From NCBI GenBank assembly GCA_035295845.1, contig DATGIF010000032.1:175058-239057 (forward strand): DNA of 64,000 bases, written 5' to 3'. Shown in pieces: positions 42,241 to 50,407 of this stretch. The stretch is from Palsa-892 sp035295845 (lineage in GTDB: Bacteria; Pseudomonadota; Alphaproteobacteria; Rhizobiales; Xanthobacteraceae). The first letter of the stretch is position 1. Each line of letters opens with the position of its first letter. A program made the position numbers and the translations under genes. The notes below the pieces were generated by a model. The model saw only the letters and a program-made list of their open reading frames with translations. It ran no database searches and was not told the DNA's origin.

Positions 42241-43353
42241 TCAACCTGCGCGGCGGCGCGCGCCGCCTGCTTTACCGGCCCGTGCGCGGCGGCCACGAGA
42301 CAAGGACACAAGACGAGCCGATCTCGCCGGCCGGTCTTTTTTCGACATCGGGTCGGGGTAATGAAGCTCGTAGCGCATCTCGCGCGCTTGCACCGGCTGG
42401 CGGCAACGGTCGCAGACCACGGCCGGATCGAAATCCGCCCCGCAATCGGTGTGGGTCAGGATCAACGGCGGCTTGCCAACGGCGAGCCAGCGATCGCCCC
42501 AAGCGAGCATCGCTATCAGCGGACCGTAAAGACCCTTACCCATTTCGGTTAACCGGTACTCAAAACGTTCAGGCAAATCCTGGTATTTCTTTCTTTCGAA
42601 TACGCCCTCGGCGACGAGCCGGTTCAACCGGTCGGCGAGGATGTTCGGGGCAATGCCGAGCTTTTGCTGAATCTCGTCGAAGCGGCGCACGCCGAAAAAC
42701 GCCTCGCGGATCACCATGAAGCTCCAGTAATCGCCGATGATCTTGAGCGAACGCGCGACCGAACACGGACGCCGCCGTTCGAGATGCGTGGGATTGGACG
42801 GCCGGCGGTTTCGCCTTGTCCGCACGAGCGGGGAAGTCCCGGCGCCGGGGCCGTCGCGATAGCTCACGCGATGAACGTCGATCTCTCCGCTGCAATGCAA
42901 GCAGGCGACCACGGGATTGCAAGCGGAGCCGCATTTTTCGTGGAAGAGCTGCAGCGGCGGCCCAGCTCTGCCCGCAAGCCACTTGTCGCCGAATTTGAGC
43001 AAAGCGAGAAAGAGCGGATAGAGGTCGATCCCCATCTCGGTGAGGCGATATTCGTTGCGGCGCGGCCGCGTCGAATAGAGCACCTGCCGCAACAGGCCCC
43101 GGCGCGTCAGCTCCTTCAGCCTGACCGCCAAAGTCTGACGCGGCAGGCCGAGGATTGACTGAAATGTCCGGAAGCGCCGCGCGCCGAACAAGCATTCGCG
43201 CAAAATCAGGAACGACCAGCTGTCGCAGAGAATGCTGACGGTGCGGCCGACCGAGCAGTTCCGCTCGCGGGCTTTCTTGCCGGGTTTGAATGCGCGCTTC
43301 TCTCCGGAAGCTGCCGGCGGCGGCGAAATCTTGCGAAGGGCTCTCGGCGCCAC
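42241..43353 (-). CDS. Tandem HxlR-type transcriptional regulator (two fused HTH domains)
   Basis: 370 aa from GTG 43353, roughly three times the usual length. Two complete HxlR winged-helix domains are present. The first (about 35-125) has CDSWSFLILRECLFGARRFRTFQSILGLPRQTLAVRLKELTRRGLL. The second (about 205-290) has GDYWSFMVIREAFFGVRRFDEIQQKLGIAPNILADRLNRLVAEGVF. Each is followed by a cysteine cluster (HEKCGSACNPVVACLHCSG; HTDCGADFDPAVVCDRCRQ) that could bind metal. HxlR proteins normally act as dimers, so this may be a single-chain pseudo-dimer. It is divergent from the second molybdenum-hydroxylase operon and is its likely regulator. Confidence 0.88.
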   Translation of the reverse strand: MAPRALRKISPPPAASGEKRAFKPGKKARERNCSVGRTVSILCDSWSFLILRECLFGARRFRTFQSILGLPRQTLAVRLKELTRRGLLRQVLYSTRPRRNEYRLTEMGIDLYPLFLALLKFGDKWLAGRAGPPLQLFHEKCGSACNPVVACLHCSGEIDVHRVSYRDGPGAGTSPLVRTRRNRRPSNPTHLERRRPCSVARSLKIIGDYWSFMVIREAFFGVRRFDEIQQKLGIAPNILADRLNRLVAEGVFERKKYQDLPERFEYRLTEMGKGLYGPLIAMLAWGDRWLAVGKPPLILTHTDCGADFDPAVVCDRCRQPVQAREMRYELHYPDPMSKKDRPARSARLVSLSRGRRARAGKAGGARRRAG

Positions 43354-43591
43354 GGCGGTTCTTCCTTGATGCCCTGCGTGCAGCAGAGCAAGCGTCCCAT
43401 GGTGCTAGCGGTTTGTCGCCGCTGTGGCCAGCGGCGCGCTTGCTTGACAAGGTTTTTCACCTATGGTCTTTTTATGCAAGTCACTTCGGTGAACCTTTCG
43501 CCCAGCAAATCGGACAGCGCCTCCGCTGTGCCGGGACGGCTTTCCTCGAAAAGCGCCGTCCTGAAACGTGGGGCGGCCCGGGAGCAGGCGA

Positions 43592-44464
43592 ATGAAGCCG
43601 CCGTCATTTGAGTACGCAGCCCCCACGAGCCTCCGCGAAGCGGTTGCGATCCTCGCTGGAGCCAAGGGCGAGGCGAAAATCCTCGCCGGCGGCCAAAGCC
43701 TCGTGCCGATGTTGAACTTCCGGCTGCTGAAGCCGCAGGTCCTCGTCGACATCAACCGCATTCCCGATCTCGATTATATCGTCGAGCATAAGGGGGGCTT
43801 GCGCGTCGGGGCGTTGACCCGCCACCGCATGCTCGAAACATCGGCGCTCGTTGCGAGGCACTTTCCGGTCATTACGGAAGCGATGCGCCATGTGGCGCAT
43901 CTCGCCATCCGCAATCGCGGCACGATCGGCGGCAGCCTCTCGCATGCCGACCCCGCCGCGGAGCTCGCGCTGATCGCGCTTCTCCTCGATGCGAAGATCA
44001 AGGCCGAAGGGCCGTCGGGTACGAGAAGCATCGGGGCGAGGGACTTTTTCATAGGCGCAATGACGACCGCGCTCGAGGATGCCGAGATCGTGCGCGAGAT
44101 CGAATTCCCGGCGCTGCCGCCGCCTACCGGCTGGGGGTTCGAGGAATTCGCCCAGCGTCTTGGCGATTTCGCGATCGTCGCGGCCGCGGCAACGGTCTCG
44201 ATGGAAAACGGCCGCTGTGTCGAGGCCCGCATTGCGTTGATTGGCGGAGAAACCGTTGTGCGCGCGCCAAAGGCCGAGGGGATTCTCAAAGGCAGCGCAC
44301 TCGACGAGGCAGCGATCTCGGCGGCCGCGAAAGCTGCCGGAGAAACTACGGAGTTCAATTCCGACCTGCGCGCGAGCGGTGAATTTCGCCGGCATCTCGC
44401 CGAGGTGCTGACGCGCCGCGCATTGACGGCCGCGAAGCAGCGGCCGCTGGGAGAATTGCCGTGA
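43592..44464 (+). CDS. Molybdenum hydroxylase FAD-binding medium subunit (CoxM-like)
   Basis: 290 aa from ATG 43592. FAD motifs are KILAGGQSLVPMLNFRLLKPQ and LAIRNRGTIGGSLSHADPAAELALIALLL. It opens the second molybdenum-hydroxylase operon, with the common medium-small-large order. Its stop overlaps the next gene by 4 nt. The 238-bp region upstream, shared with the divergent HxlR gene, should hold the operator. Confidence 0.93.
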   Translation: MKPPSFEYAAPTSLREAVAILAGAKGEAKILAGGQSLVPMLNFRLLKPQVLVDINRIPDLDYIVEHKGGLRVGALTRHRMLETSALVARHFPVITEAMRHVAHLAIRNRGTIGGSLSHADPAAELALIALLLDAKIKAEGPSGTRSIGARDFFIGAMTTALEDAEIVREIEFPALPPPTGWGFEEFAQRLGDFAIVAAAATVSMENGRCVEARIALIGGETVVRAPKAEGILKGSALDEAAISAAAKAAGETTEFNSDLRASGEFRRHLAEVLTRRALTAAKQRPLGELP

Positions 44465-44946
44465 GTGCGCCGAAGGTGATCCAGATGACCGTGAACGGCG
44501 TCGCTTACGAGCGCGCGGTCGAGCCGCGCCTGTTGCTTGCGGATTTTCTGCGCGAGACGCTCGGCCTCACCGGCACGCATGTCGGCTGCGAGCACGGCAT
44601 TTGCGGCGCCTGCACCGTGCTTGTGAACGGTCACAGCATGCGGGCGTGTCTGCTCTTTGCGATCCAGCTCGACGGCGCAAGCGTGGAAACCGTCGAAAGC
44701 CTTGGCACGATCGAAAACCTGCACCCCTTGCAGCAATCGTTTCGCGAGCATCACGCGCTGCAATGCGGCTTCTGCACGCCGGGCATGCTGATGACCGGCA
44801 TCGATCTTCTGCGCAAGCGCCCGCTTGCGACCGACGAGGAAATTCGCGACGGGCTTTCCGGCAATCTCTGCCGCTGTACCGGCTATGAGCACATCGTCGC
44901 GGCTATTCGTGCCGCCGCAAGCAAACGTGAGGAAACCGCAGCATGA
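44461..44946 (+). CDS. Molybdenum hydroxylase [2Fe-2S] small subunit (CoxS-like)
   Basis: 161 aa. Cluster-binding motifs are GCEHGICGACTVLVNGHSMRAC and CGFCTPGM with LCRCTGY. It overlaps its neighbours by 4 nt on each side (GTG start at 44461; the stop overlaps the ATG of the lactonase-like gene at 44943). It is closely similar in layout to the small subunit at 35523-36032 but distinct in sequence. Confidence 0.94.
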   Translation: MSAPKVIQMTVNGVAYERAVEPRLLLADFLRETLGLTGTHVGCEHGICGACTVLVNGHSMRACLLFAIQLDGASVETVESLGTIENLHPLQQSFREHHALQCGFCTPGMLMTGIDLLRKRPLATDEEIRDGLSGNLCRCTGYEHIVAAIRAAASKREETAA

Positions 44947-45704
44947 AGATGCATGTTCTTTCCGGCGGCCGGCTGCGCATGAAGGCGAGTATCTACTGGC
45001 CGGAAGCGCCGCGCGACGAGACGCGGGAATTTCCGTGCGCGTGCTACCTGATCCGCCATCCGCAGGGAAACGTCTTGTTCGACAGCGGCTGTCATCCGTC
45101 GGTGGAGACGGACGCGGGGGCACGCTGGGGCGGCATTGCGAAAGCAATGACCCCGGTGCATGCGCCCGGCGACAATATGCTGGCGGGCCTCAAGAGCGTG
45201 GGCGTTTCGGTCGATGACATCGACCTCGTGGTCAATTCGCACTTCCACATGGATCACTGCGGCTGCAACGAATTCTTCAAGAGGGCGACGTTCATCGTGC
45301 ACGCGCGCGAACTTGAAGTGGCGCGGGATCCCGCGTCGGAAGGCAACGGTTATTTCCGTGCCGATTGGGACCAGCCGATGAATCGGGAAACGATCGAAGC
45401 CGAGCGCGACCTTTTCGGCGACGACCGCGTGGTGCTCATTCCGCTGCCCGGCCATACGCCGGGTTCGATCGGCGCCCATGTCGGGCTCGATCGCAGCGGT
45501 GCATTTCTCTTGGCCGCGGACGCCGTCAGCATCCGCGACTGTCTCGACCTGGATTACGCGCCGCGCAATACCTGGAGCGCGGAGCCGTTCCTGAAATCGC
45601 TTGCGGAAATCCGCCGCCTGGAGGCGGCCGGCGCCACGGTTCTCTGCGGCCATGATCCCGCGCAATGGCAAACACTGCGCAAGGGCGCCAACGCCTATGA
45701 GTGA
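44943..45704 (+). CDS. Metallo-beta-lactamase-fold hydrolase, N-acyl-homoserine-lactonase-like
   Basis: 253 aa. The MBL zinc motif is NSHFHMDHCGC (His100, His102, Asp104, His105), followed by PLPGHTPGSIGAH, LLAADAV and LCGHDP. This is the ligand order of the AttM/AiiA-type lactonases, and the N-terminus CACYLIRHPQGNVLFDSGCHPSV also fits that group. It is unusual to see it sandwiched between the small and large hydroxylase subunits with overlaps of 4 and 8 nt. A lactone made or encountered in the same pathway is a more likely substrate than a quorum signal. Confidence 0.88.
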   Translation: MKMHVLSGGRLRMKASIYWPEAPRDETREFPCACYLIRHPQGNVLFDSGCHPSVETDAGARWGGIAKAMTPVHAPGDNMLAGLKSVGVSVDDIDLVVNSHFHMDHCGCNEFFKRATFIVHARELEVARDPASEGNGYFRADWDQPMNRETIEAERDLFGDDRVVLIPLPGHTPGSIGAHVGLDRSGAFLLAADAVSIRDCLDLDYAPRNTWSAEPFLKSLAEIRRLEAAGATVLCGHDPAQWQTLRKGANAYE

Positions 45705-48063
45705 GCTCCGCCCCAAGCTCGTTGGCGCACGCGTCAAACGCGTGGAAGACCCGCGGCTTCTCACCGGCCACGGCTCGTTCACCGATGACCGCCGGGCGTC
45801 GCGTATGTTGCACGTTGCCTTCCGCCGCAGCGAGCATTCGCATGCCCGTATTGCCTCGATCGACGCCCGCGCCGCGGCCAAGCTTCCCGGCGTAATCGGC
45901 GTTTTCACCGCCGCTGATCTTGAAACCGCGATGAAGCCCGTGCGCGCGCCTTCGCGCATGAGCACATATCAAGCGACCGAAATGCATGCGCTCGCCAAAG
46001 ACAAGGTGCGCTATGTGGGCGAGCCGATCGTCGCGGTGGTCGCCGAAAATCGCTATCTCGCCGAGGACGCGTTGGAGGCGATGGACATCGAGTTCGACGC
46101 GCTGCCGACCGTGATCGACCCCGAAGCCGCGATTTTGCCCGACGCGCCGCTTCTGCACGATGCGTTGGGATCGAATGTCTTGCTCGCACGAGAATTCACG
46201 CGCGGCGATGTCGAGACGGCGCTGGCGGAAGCGCCGGTTCGCGTCCGCGCCCGTCTTCGCTTCAGCCGCAAGTCTCCGCTCGCGATCGAAAACCGGACGT
46301 ACCTTGCTGAATATGACGAGGGCCGCGGCGCGCTCACGCTTTATTCCTCGACGCAGGTGCCGGGCATTTTGCGCGATGCGCTCGCGGAAATCTTCGATAT
46401 GCCCGGCCATCGGCTGCGCGTAATCGCCGCCGATGTCGGCGGCGGCTTCGGCGGCAAGGGCTCGCTTTATGCGGAAGAAATTGTCGTTTGCGCGCTTGCC
46501 AGACGCCTGGGCCGGCCGGTGAAGTTCACGAGCGACCGCCTTGAGGACCTTGCCACCACGAGCCAGGGATTCGACGAGATTGTGGAGGGCGAACTCGGCC
46601 TCGACACCGAGGGCCGCATTCTCGCCTTGCGCGCCGACGTCATCGGCGATGTCGGCGCCTATTCCATTTATCCGTGGACCGCGGCGCTCGAACCCGTGCA
46701 GGTGATCAGCTTTTTGCCTGGCCCCTACAAAATTCCCGCCTATCGCGGGCGCGTGCAGGCGGTCGCGACCTCGAAAGCGCCGACCGGTCCCTATCGCGGC
46801 GTTGGCCGGCCGGTCTCCACTTTCGTGACCGAGCGGCTTCTCGACATGGCCGCGCGCGAGCTCGCGATTGATCCGGTGGAAATCCGCCAGCGAAACTTCG
46901 TGGGCAAGGACGAATTTCCCTACAAGACCTCTTCCGGCATCGTCTGGGATCAGGCGAGTTTTTCGGAATGCCTCGCGCGTGCGCGGGACGAGATCGGCTA
47001 CGAGGCGTTTCGCAAGGAACAGGTTGAAGCGCGCGCGGCAGGGCGATTACTCGGGATCGGATTCGCCTCCTACGCCGAGCTTACCGGCATCGGCTCGCGC
47101 ATTTCCGCGGCCCCCGGCATGCCGATCAACACCGGCACGGAAATCTCGACGGTGAAGATTGACTCGACGGGGTCGGTGACGGCCGCCTTCGGCATTGCCT
47201 CGCACGGACAGGGGCTGGAAACGACGCTCGCGCAGGTCATTGCCGACGAACTCGGCGCGCGCTTCGAGGACGTGCACGTGATCCAGGGCGACAGCGCCGC
47301 CGTCGCCCACAGCACCGGTACCTATGCGAGCCGCAGCGCCGTGCTTGCCGGCGGTGCCGCGACCATGGCGGCGCAGGCACTGCGAGAGAAAGTCGTTCGC
47401 CTCGCTTCGCACTTGCTGGAAGCGTCGCCCGGCGACATCCATGTCGATAATGGCCGTATCTTCGTCGCCGGTACTGACCGCGGCATGACCTTTAAACAGC
47501 TCGCGCGCGCGGTCTATTCGGAGATGGGCCGTATTCCGATGGAATTGCGCGAAGATCTGGAAGCAACGAAGCAATACGATCCCGTGTTCGGCACGACCAC
47601 TTCGGCGACCCATGTCGCCGTCGTCGAGATCGATCCTGCTACCTATCAGGTGAAGCCGCTCTCCTACGTCGTGGTCGAGGATTGCGGGAAGATCATCAAT
47701 CCCTTGATCGTCGACGGCCAGGTGCATGGCGGCGTCGCGCAGGGCATTGGCGCGGCCTTGTTCGAGAAGGTCGTCTATGACGACCGCGGCCAGTTACTCA
47801 CCGCGAGCCTCGTCGATTACGTGGTGCCGGCGGCTTCCGAAATTCCGCCGATGCAGGTCTTTCATCTCGAAACGGAATCGCCTTCCACCGTCGGCGGCTT
47901 CCGCGGCATGGGCGAAGGCGGCACCATCGGCGCGCCGGCGGCGATCGCGAATGCGGTCTCGGACGCGCTCGCCCAGTTCGGTGTCGAAGTCACGGAGCTT
48001 CCGGTCACGCCGGAGCAAATCTTTCAAGCCGTGCGAGCGGCGAATTCGCAGGAGAGGAAATAG
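45697..48063 (+). CDS. Molybdenum hydroxylase large (molybdopterin-binding) subunit (CoxL-like)
   Basis: 788 aa from ATG 45697, overlapping the lactonase-like gene by 8 nt. Motifs: VGARVKRVEDPRLLTGHGSFTDDRR, DVGGGFGGKGSLYAEEIVVCALA, the substrate loop PTGPYRGVGRPVSTF and the catalytic glutamate in RGMGEGGTIGAPAAIANAV. The loop has no Cys in the CoxL AYRCSFR position, so it is a general carbon-hydroxylating member, not an aerobic CO dehydrogenase. Unlike the paralogue at 36844-39762 it has no CoxG-like extension. Confidence 0.93.
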   Translation: MSELRPKLVGARVKRVEDPRLLTGHGSFTDDRRASRMLHVAFRRSEHSHARIASIDARAAAKLPGVIGVFTAADLETAMKPVRAPSRMSTYQATEMHALAKDKVRYVGEPIVAVVAENRYLAEDALEAMDIEFDALPTVIDPEAAILPDAPLLHDALGSNVLLAREFTRGDVETALAEAPVRVRARLRFSRKSPLAIENRTYLAEYDEGRGALTLYSSTQVPGILRDALAEIFDMPGHRLRVIAADVGGGFGGKGSLYAEEIVVCALARRLGRPVKFTSDRLEDLATTSQGFDEIVEGELGLDTEGRILALRADVIGDVGAYSIYPWTAALEPVQVISFLPGPYKIPAYRGRVQAVATSKAPTGPYRGVGRPVSTFVTERLLDMAARELAIDPVEIRQRNFVGKDEFPYKTSSGIVWDQASFSECLARARDEIGYEAFRKEQVEARAAGRLLGIGFASYAELTGIGSRISAAPGMPINTGTEISTVKIDSTGSVTAAFGIASHGQGLETTLAQVIADELGARFEDVHVIQGDSAAVAHSTGTYASRSAVLAGGAATMAAQALREKVVRLASHLLEASPGDIHVDNGRIFVAGTDRGMTFKQLARAVYSEMGRIPMELREDLEATKQYDPVFGTTTSATHVAVVEIDPATYQVKPLSYVVVEDCGKIINPLIVDGQVHGGVAQGIGAALFEKVVYDDRGQLLTASLVDYVVPAASEIPPMQVFHLETESPSTVGGFRGMGEGGTIGAPAAIANAVSDALAQFGVEVTELPVTPEQIFQAVRAANSQERK

Positions 48064-48065
48064 CC

Positions 48066-48824
48066 ATGGATCTCGGGCTAGACGGAAAAGTCGCACTGGT
48101 CACTGGCGCGGGACGCGATGTCGGCCGCGAAATCTCGCTCGCGCTGGCGGCGGAAGGCGCCGCGGTCGCGGTGAATTACCGCAACTCCGCGAAAGAAGCC
48201 GGAGCGGTGGTCGACGAGATCAAAAAGAAAGGCGGCAAGGCCGCGGCCTACGGCGCCGATGTCGCCGATTACGACGCGGTCCGCAAGATGGTCGAGGCCA
48301 TCGCGAAAGATTTCGGCGGCCTCGATATTCTCGTCAACAATGCCGGCGTCGTGCAACGCCAGCGCTTCGTCGAGACGAAGCCCGAGGACTGGAAGCGGCA
48401 GCTCGACGTTTGCCTGTACGGCGCGATCCATTGCTGCCACGCGGCCGCACCGCATCTCGAGAAAAGCAAGCAGGGCCGCATTATCAGCTTCGCCGGTGAT
48501 TCCTCCCGCGTCGGCGAAGCGGGGCTCGCGATGGCGGCGGCCGGCCGCGCCGGCGTGATCGCGCTGATGAAATCGCTCGCGCGCGAATTCGGCCGCTTCG
48601 GCACCACGGCCAATGCGCTCGCACTCGGCCTCGTCGAGACAAGCCACAGCGACAAGGCCTGGTTGGACGCCAACCGCGAGAAGATCCTCCGCAACTACGC
48701 GATCCGCCGCCTCGGTATGCCGTCGGACGCCGCCGGAACCACCGCGTTCCTTGCATCCAAGCACGCGAGCTGGATCACGGGCCAGGTGCTCAGCATCAAT
48801 GGCGGCTTTGCCATGGTGGGCTGA
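48066..48824 (+). CDS. SDR-family protein lacking the catalytic Ser-Tyr-Lys set
   Basis: 252 aa with a normal Rossmann start (KVALVTGAGRDVGREISLALA), NNAGVVQR and a C-terminal WITGQVLSINGGFAMVG. By alignment with the BadH-like pattern (IASDAARVG...VYAACKGG), the active-site Ser, Tyr and Lys correspond to Gly144, Ala157 and Arg161 in FAGDSSRVGEAGLAMAAAGRAGV; the DNA codons confirm this. The frame and the rest of the fold are intact, so it is not a decayed gene. It starts 2 nt after the large-subunit stop. It may bind NAD(P) and a CoA ester without reducing it, or use other residues. Confidence 0.85.
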   Translation: MDLGLDGKVALVTGAGRDVGREISLALAAEGAAVAVNYRNSAKEAGAVVDEIKKKGGKAAAYGADVADYDAVRKMVEAIAKDFGGLDILVNNAGVVQRQRFVETKPEDWKRQLDVCLYGAIHCCHAAAPHLEKSKQGRIISFAGDSSRVGEAGLAMAAAGRAGVIALMKSLAREFGRFGTTANALALGLVETSHSDKAWLDANREKILRNYAIRRLGMPSDAAGTTAFLASKHASWITGQVLSINGGFAMVG

Positions 48825-48851
48825 GCGCAGGGGGATTGGGGAGAAACGCCG

Positions 48852-50402
48852 ATGTTGCGAACCGAGATGATCGTTCCCGTCCACGAGCTGCTGCGGCGTC
48901 ATGCCGAAGAACGGCCGAAGAAACTCGCTTATCGGGATCAGCATGTTTCGATCAACTACGGTGAGCTCGAAGCCGCGAGCGCGACACTCGCCGGGCATCT
49001 GATGGAACTCGGCGTTGCGCGCGGCGATTGCGTCGCGATTTGGCTGCCGAACTCCGTACATTGGATCGTGGCCTGCTTTGCCGTTGTGCGCGCGGGCGGG
49101 ATTTCCGTTCCCATCAGCTATGAGGCGAGTACGCCCGAAGCCAGCTACCGGCTCGAGGATGCGCGCTGCAAAATCCTGGTCACGACCGATGAAAAACTTG
49201 CGCAGCTGAAAGAAGCGAAGCTGCAATTGCCGACGCTCAAGACCACGATCGTCGACGATCGCGGGCCGCGGCAAAGCGAAGGCTTGCGCTACGCCGATCT
49301 CCTAAAAAAGAACCCCGCCAAGACGCCGCGCGACCCGGATGACATCGATGCACCGGCCTTCATCGTCTACACCTCCGGCACCACCGGCCGCGCCAAGGGC
49401 GTGATTCTCACGCTTCGCGGCATGCTGTGGATCGTCGCGGCCTGCTGGGCGCCGATCACCGGGCTCTCGGAAAAGGACTACGTGCTTTCGCCGCTCCCGC
49501 TGTTTCACTCCTATGCCCTGAACCTGTCGGTGCTCGGAATCCTTGCGACGGGCGCCAGCGAATACATTCTCGAAAAGTACTCGACGGCCGATTGCCTGCG
49601 CTTGCTGAGGAGCGAGCCGTTCACGATTTTTCCCGGCGTGCCGACGATGTTTCATTACCTTCTCGAAGCCGCCGGCAAAGAAGGAGCGATGCGGTTCCCG
49701 TCGTTGCGGCTGTGCATTTCGGCCGGCGCGATCATGCCGGCGACGCTCAACCGCGAGTTCGAGAAGAAGCTCAACGTTCCGCTGCTTGACGGCTACGGCA
49801 TCACCGAAACCTCAACCATGGTGACGATGAACTGGCCGGTGGGCGGCCGCGTGCTTGGTTCGTGCGGGCTGCCGGTGCCAGGTGTGATGGTGCGGATCGT
49901 CAACCCGGCGACCGAGCTCGACGTCAATCCCGGCGAGGAAGGCGAGCTGATCGTGCGCGGACCGAATGTCATGCTCGGCTATCATGAAAAGCCCACGGAA
50001 ACGGCGGCCGCGCTCAAGAACGGCTGGTACCGCACCGGGGATCTCGCGAAGAGCGATGCGAACGGATTTCTCACCATCACCGGCCGCCTGAAGGAATTGA
50101 TCATCCGCGGCGGCCAGAACATTGCGCCCGCCGAAATCGAGGAGGTGGCAAACACCCACGAGGCCGTGCTCGACTGCGCCGTGATCGGGGTCGCACATGA
50201 AAAGCTCGGCGAGGTGCCGGTGATCTTCGTGGTGGCGCGGCCGGGCGCAAAGTTCGAGCCCGACGCGCTGCTCGCCCACTGCAAGGCGAAGCTCTCGGCC
50301 TATAAGGTGCCGCAGGCCGTGCACATGATCGGGCAGATTCCGCGCACAGGATCGGGCAAGATCATGCGCTTCAAGCTGCGCGAGGCGTTGCCGAAAGCTT
50401 GA
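48852..50402 (+). CDS. AMP-dependent acyl-CoA synthetase/ligase
   Basis: 516 aa from ATG 48852, with GGGGAG 8 nt upstream. Motifs: VYTSGTTGRAKGVILT (A3), LLDGYGITETSTM (A5), GWYRTGDLAKSDANGFLTITGRLKELIIRGGQNIAPAEIEE (A7-A8), and the catalytic lysine in PRTGSGKIMRFKLREAL. The layout is like long-chain or aromatic acid-CoA ligases. It ends the second hydroxylase operon. Both such operons in this window therefore carry a ligase, which implies CoA-activated substrates. Confidence 0.9.
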   Translation: MLRTEMIVPVHELLRRHAEERPKKLAYRDQHVSINYGELEAASATLAGHLMELGVARGDCVAIWLPNSVHWIVACFAVVRAGGISVPISYEASTPEASYRLEDARCKILVTTDEKLAQLKEAKLQLPTLKTTIVDDRGPRQSEGLRYADLLKKNPAKTPRDPDDIDAPAFIVYTSGTTGRAKGVILTLRGMLWIVAACWAPITGLSEKDYVLSPLPLFHSYALNLSVLGILATGASEYILEKYSTADCLRLLRSEPFTIFPGVPTMFHYLLEAAGKEGAMRFPSLRLCISAGAIMPATLNREFEKKLNVPLLDGYGITETSTMVTMNWPVGGRVLGSCGLPVPGVMVRIVNPATELDVNPGEEGELIVRGPNVMLGYHEKPTETAAALKNGWYRTGDLAKSDANGFLTITGRLKELIIRGGQNIAPAEIEEVANTHEAVLDCAVIGVAHEKLGEVPVIFVVARPGAKFEPDALLAHCKAKLSAYKVPQAVHMIGQIPRTGSGKIMRFKLREALPKA

Positions 50403-50407
50403 CGCGC

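Noticed and set aside
43444..43474. TTGACA box upstream of the second molybdenum hydroxylase operon
   Set aside because: No acceptable -10 element at 16-18 bp; it may be part of the real promoter but cannot be supported from sequence alone.
36844..48063. Aerobic CO dehydrogenase operons
   Set aside because: Both large subunits lack the AYRCSFR-type cysteine loop of form I CO dehydrogenase; RGFGGPQ and PYRGVGRP loops indicate other substrates.
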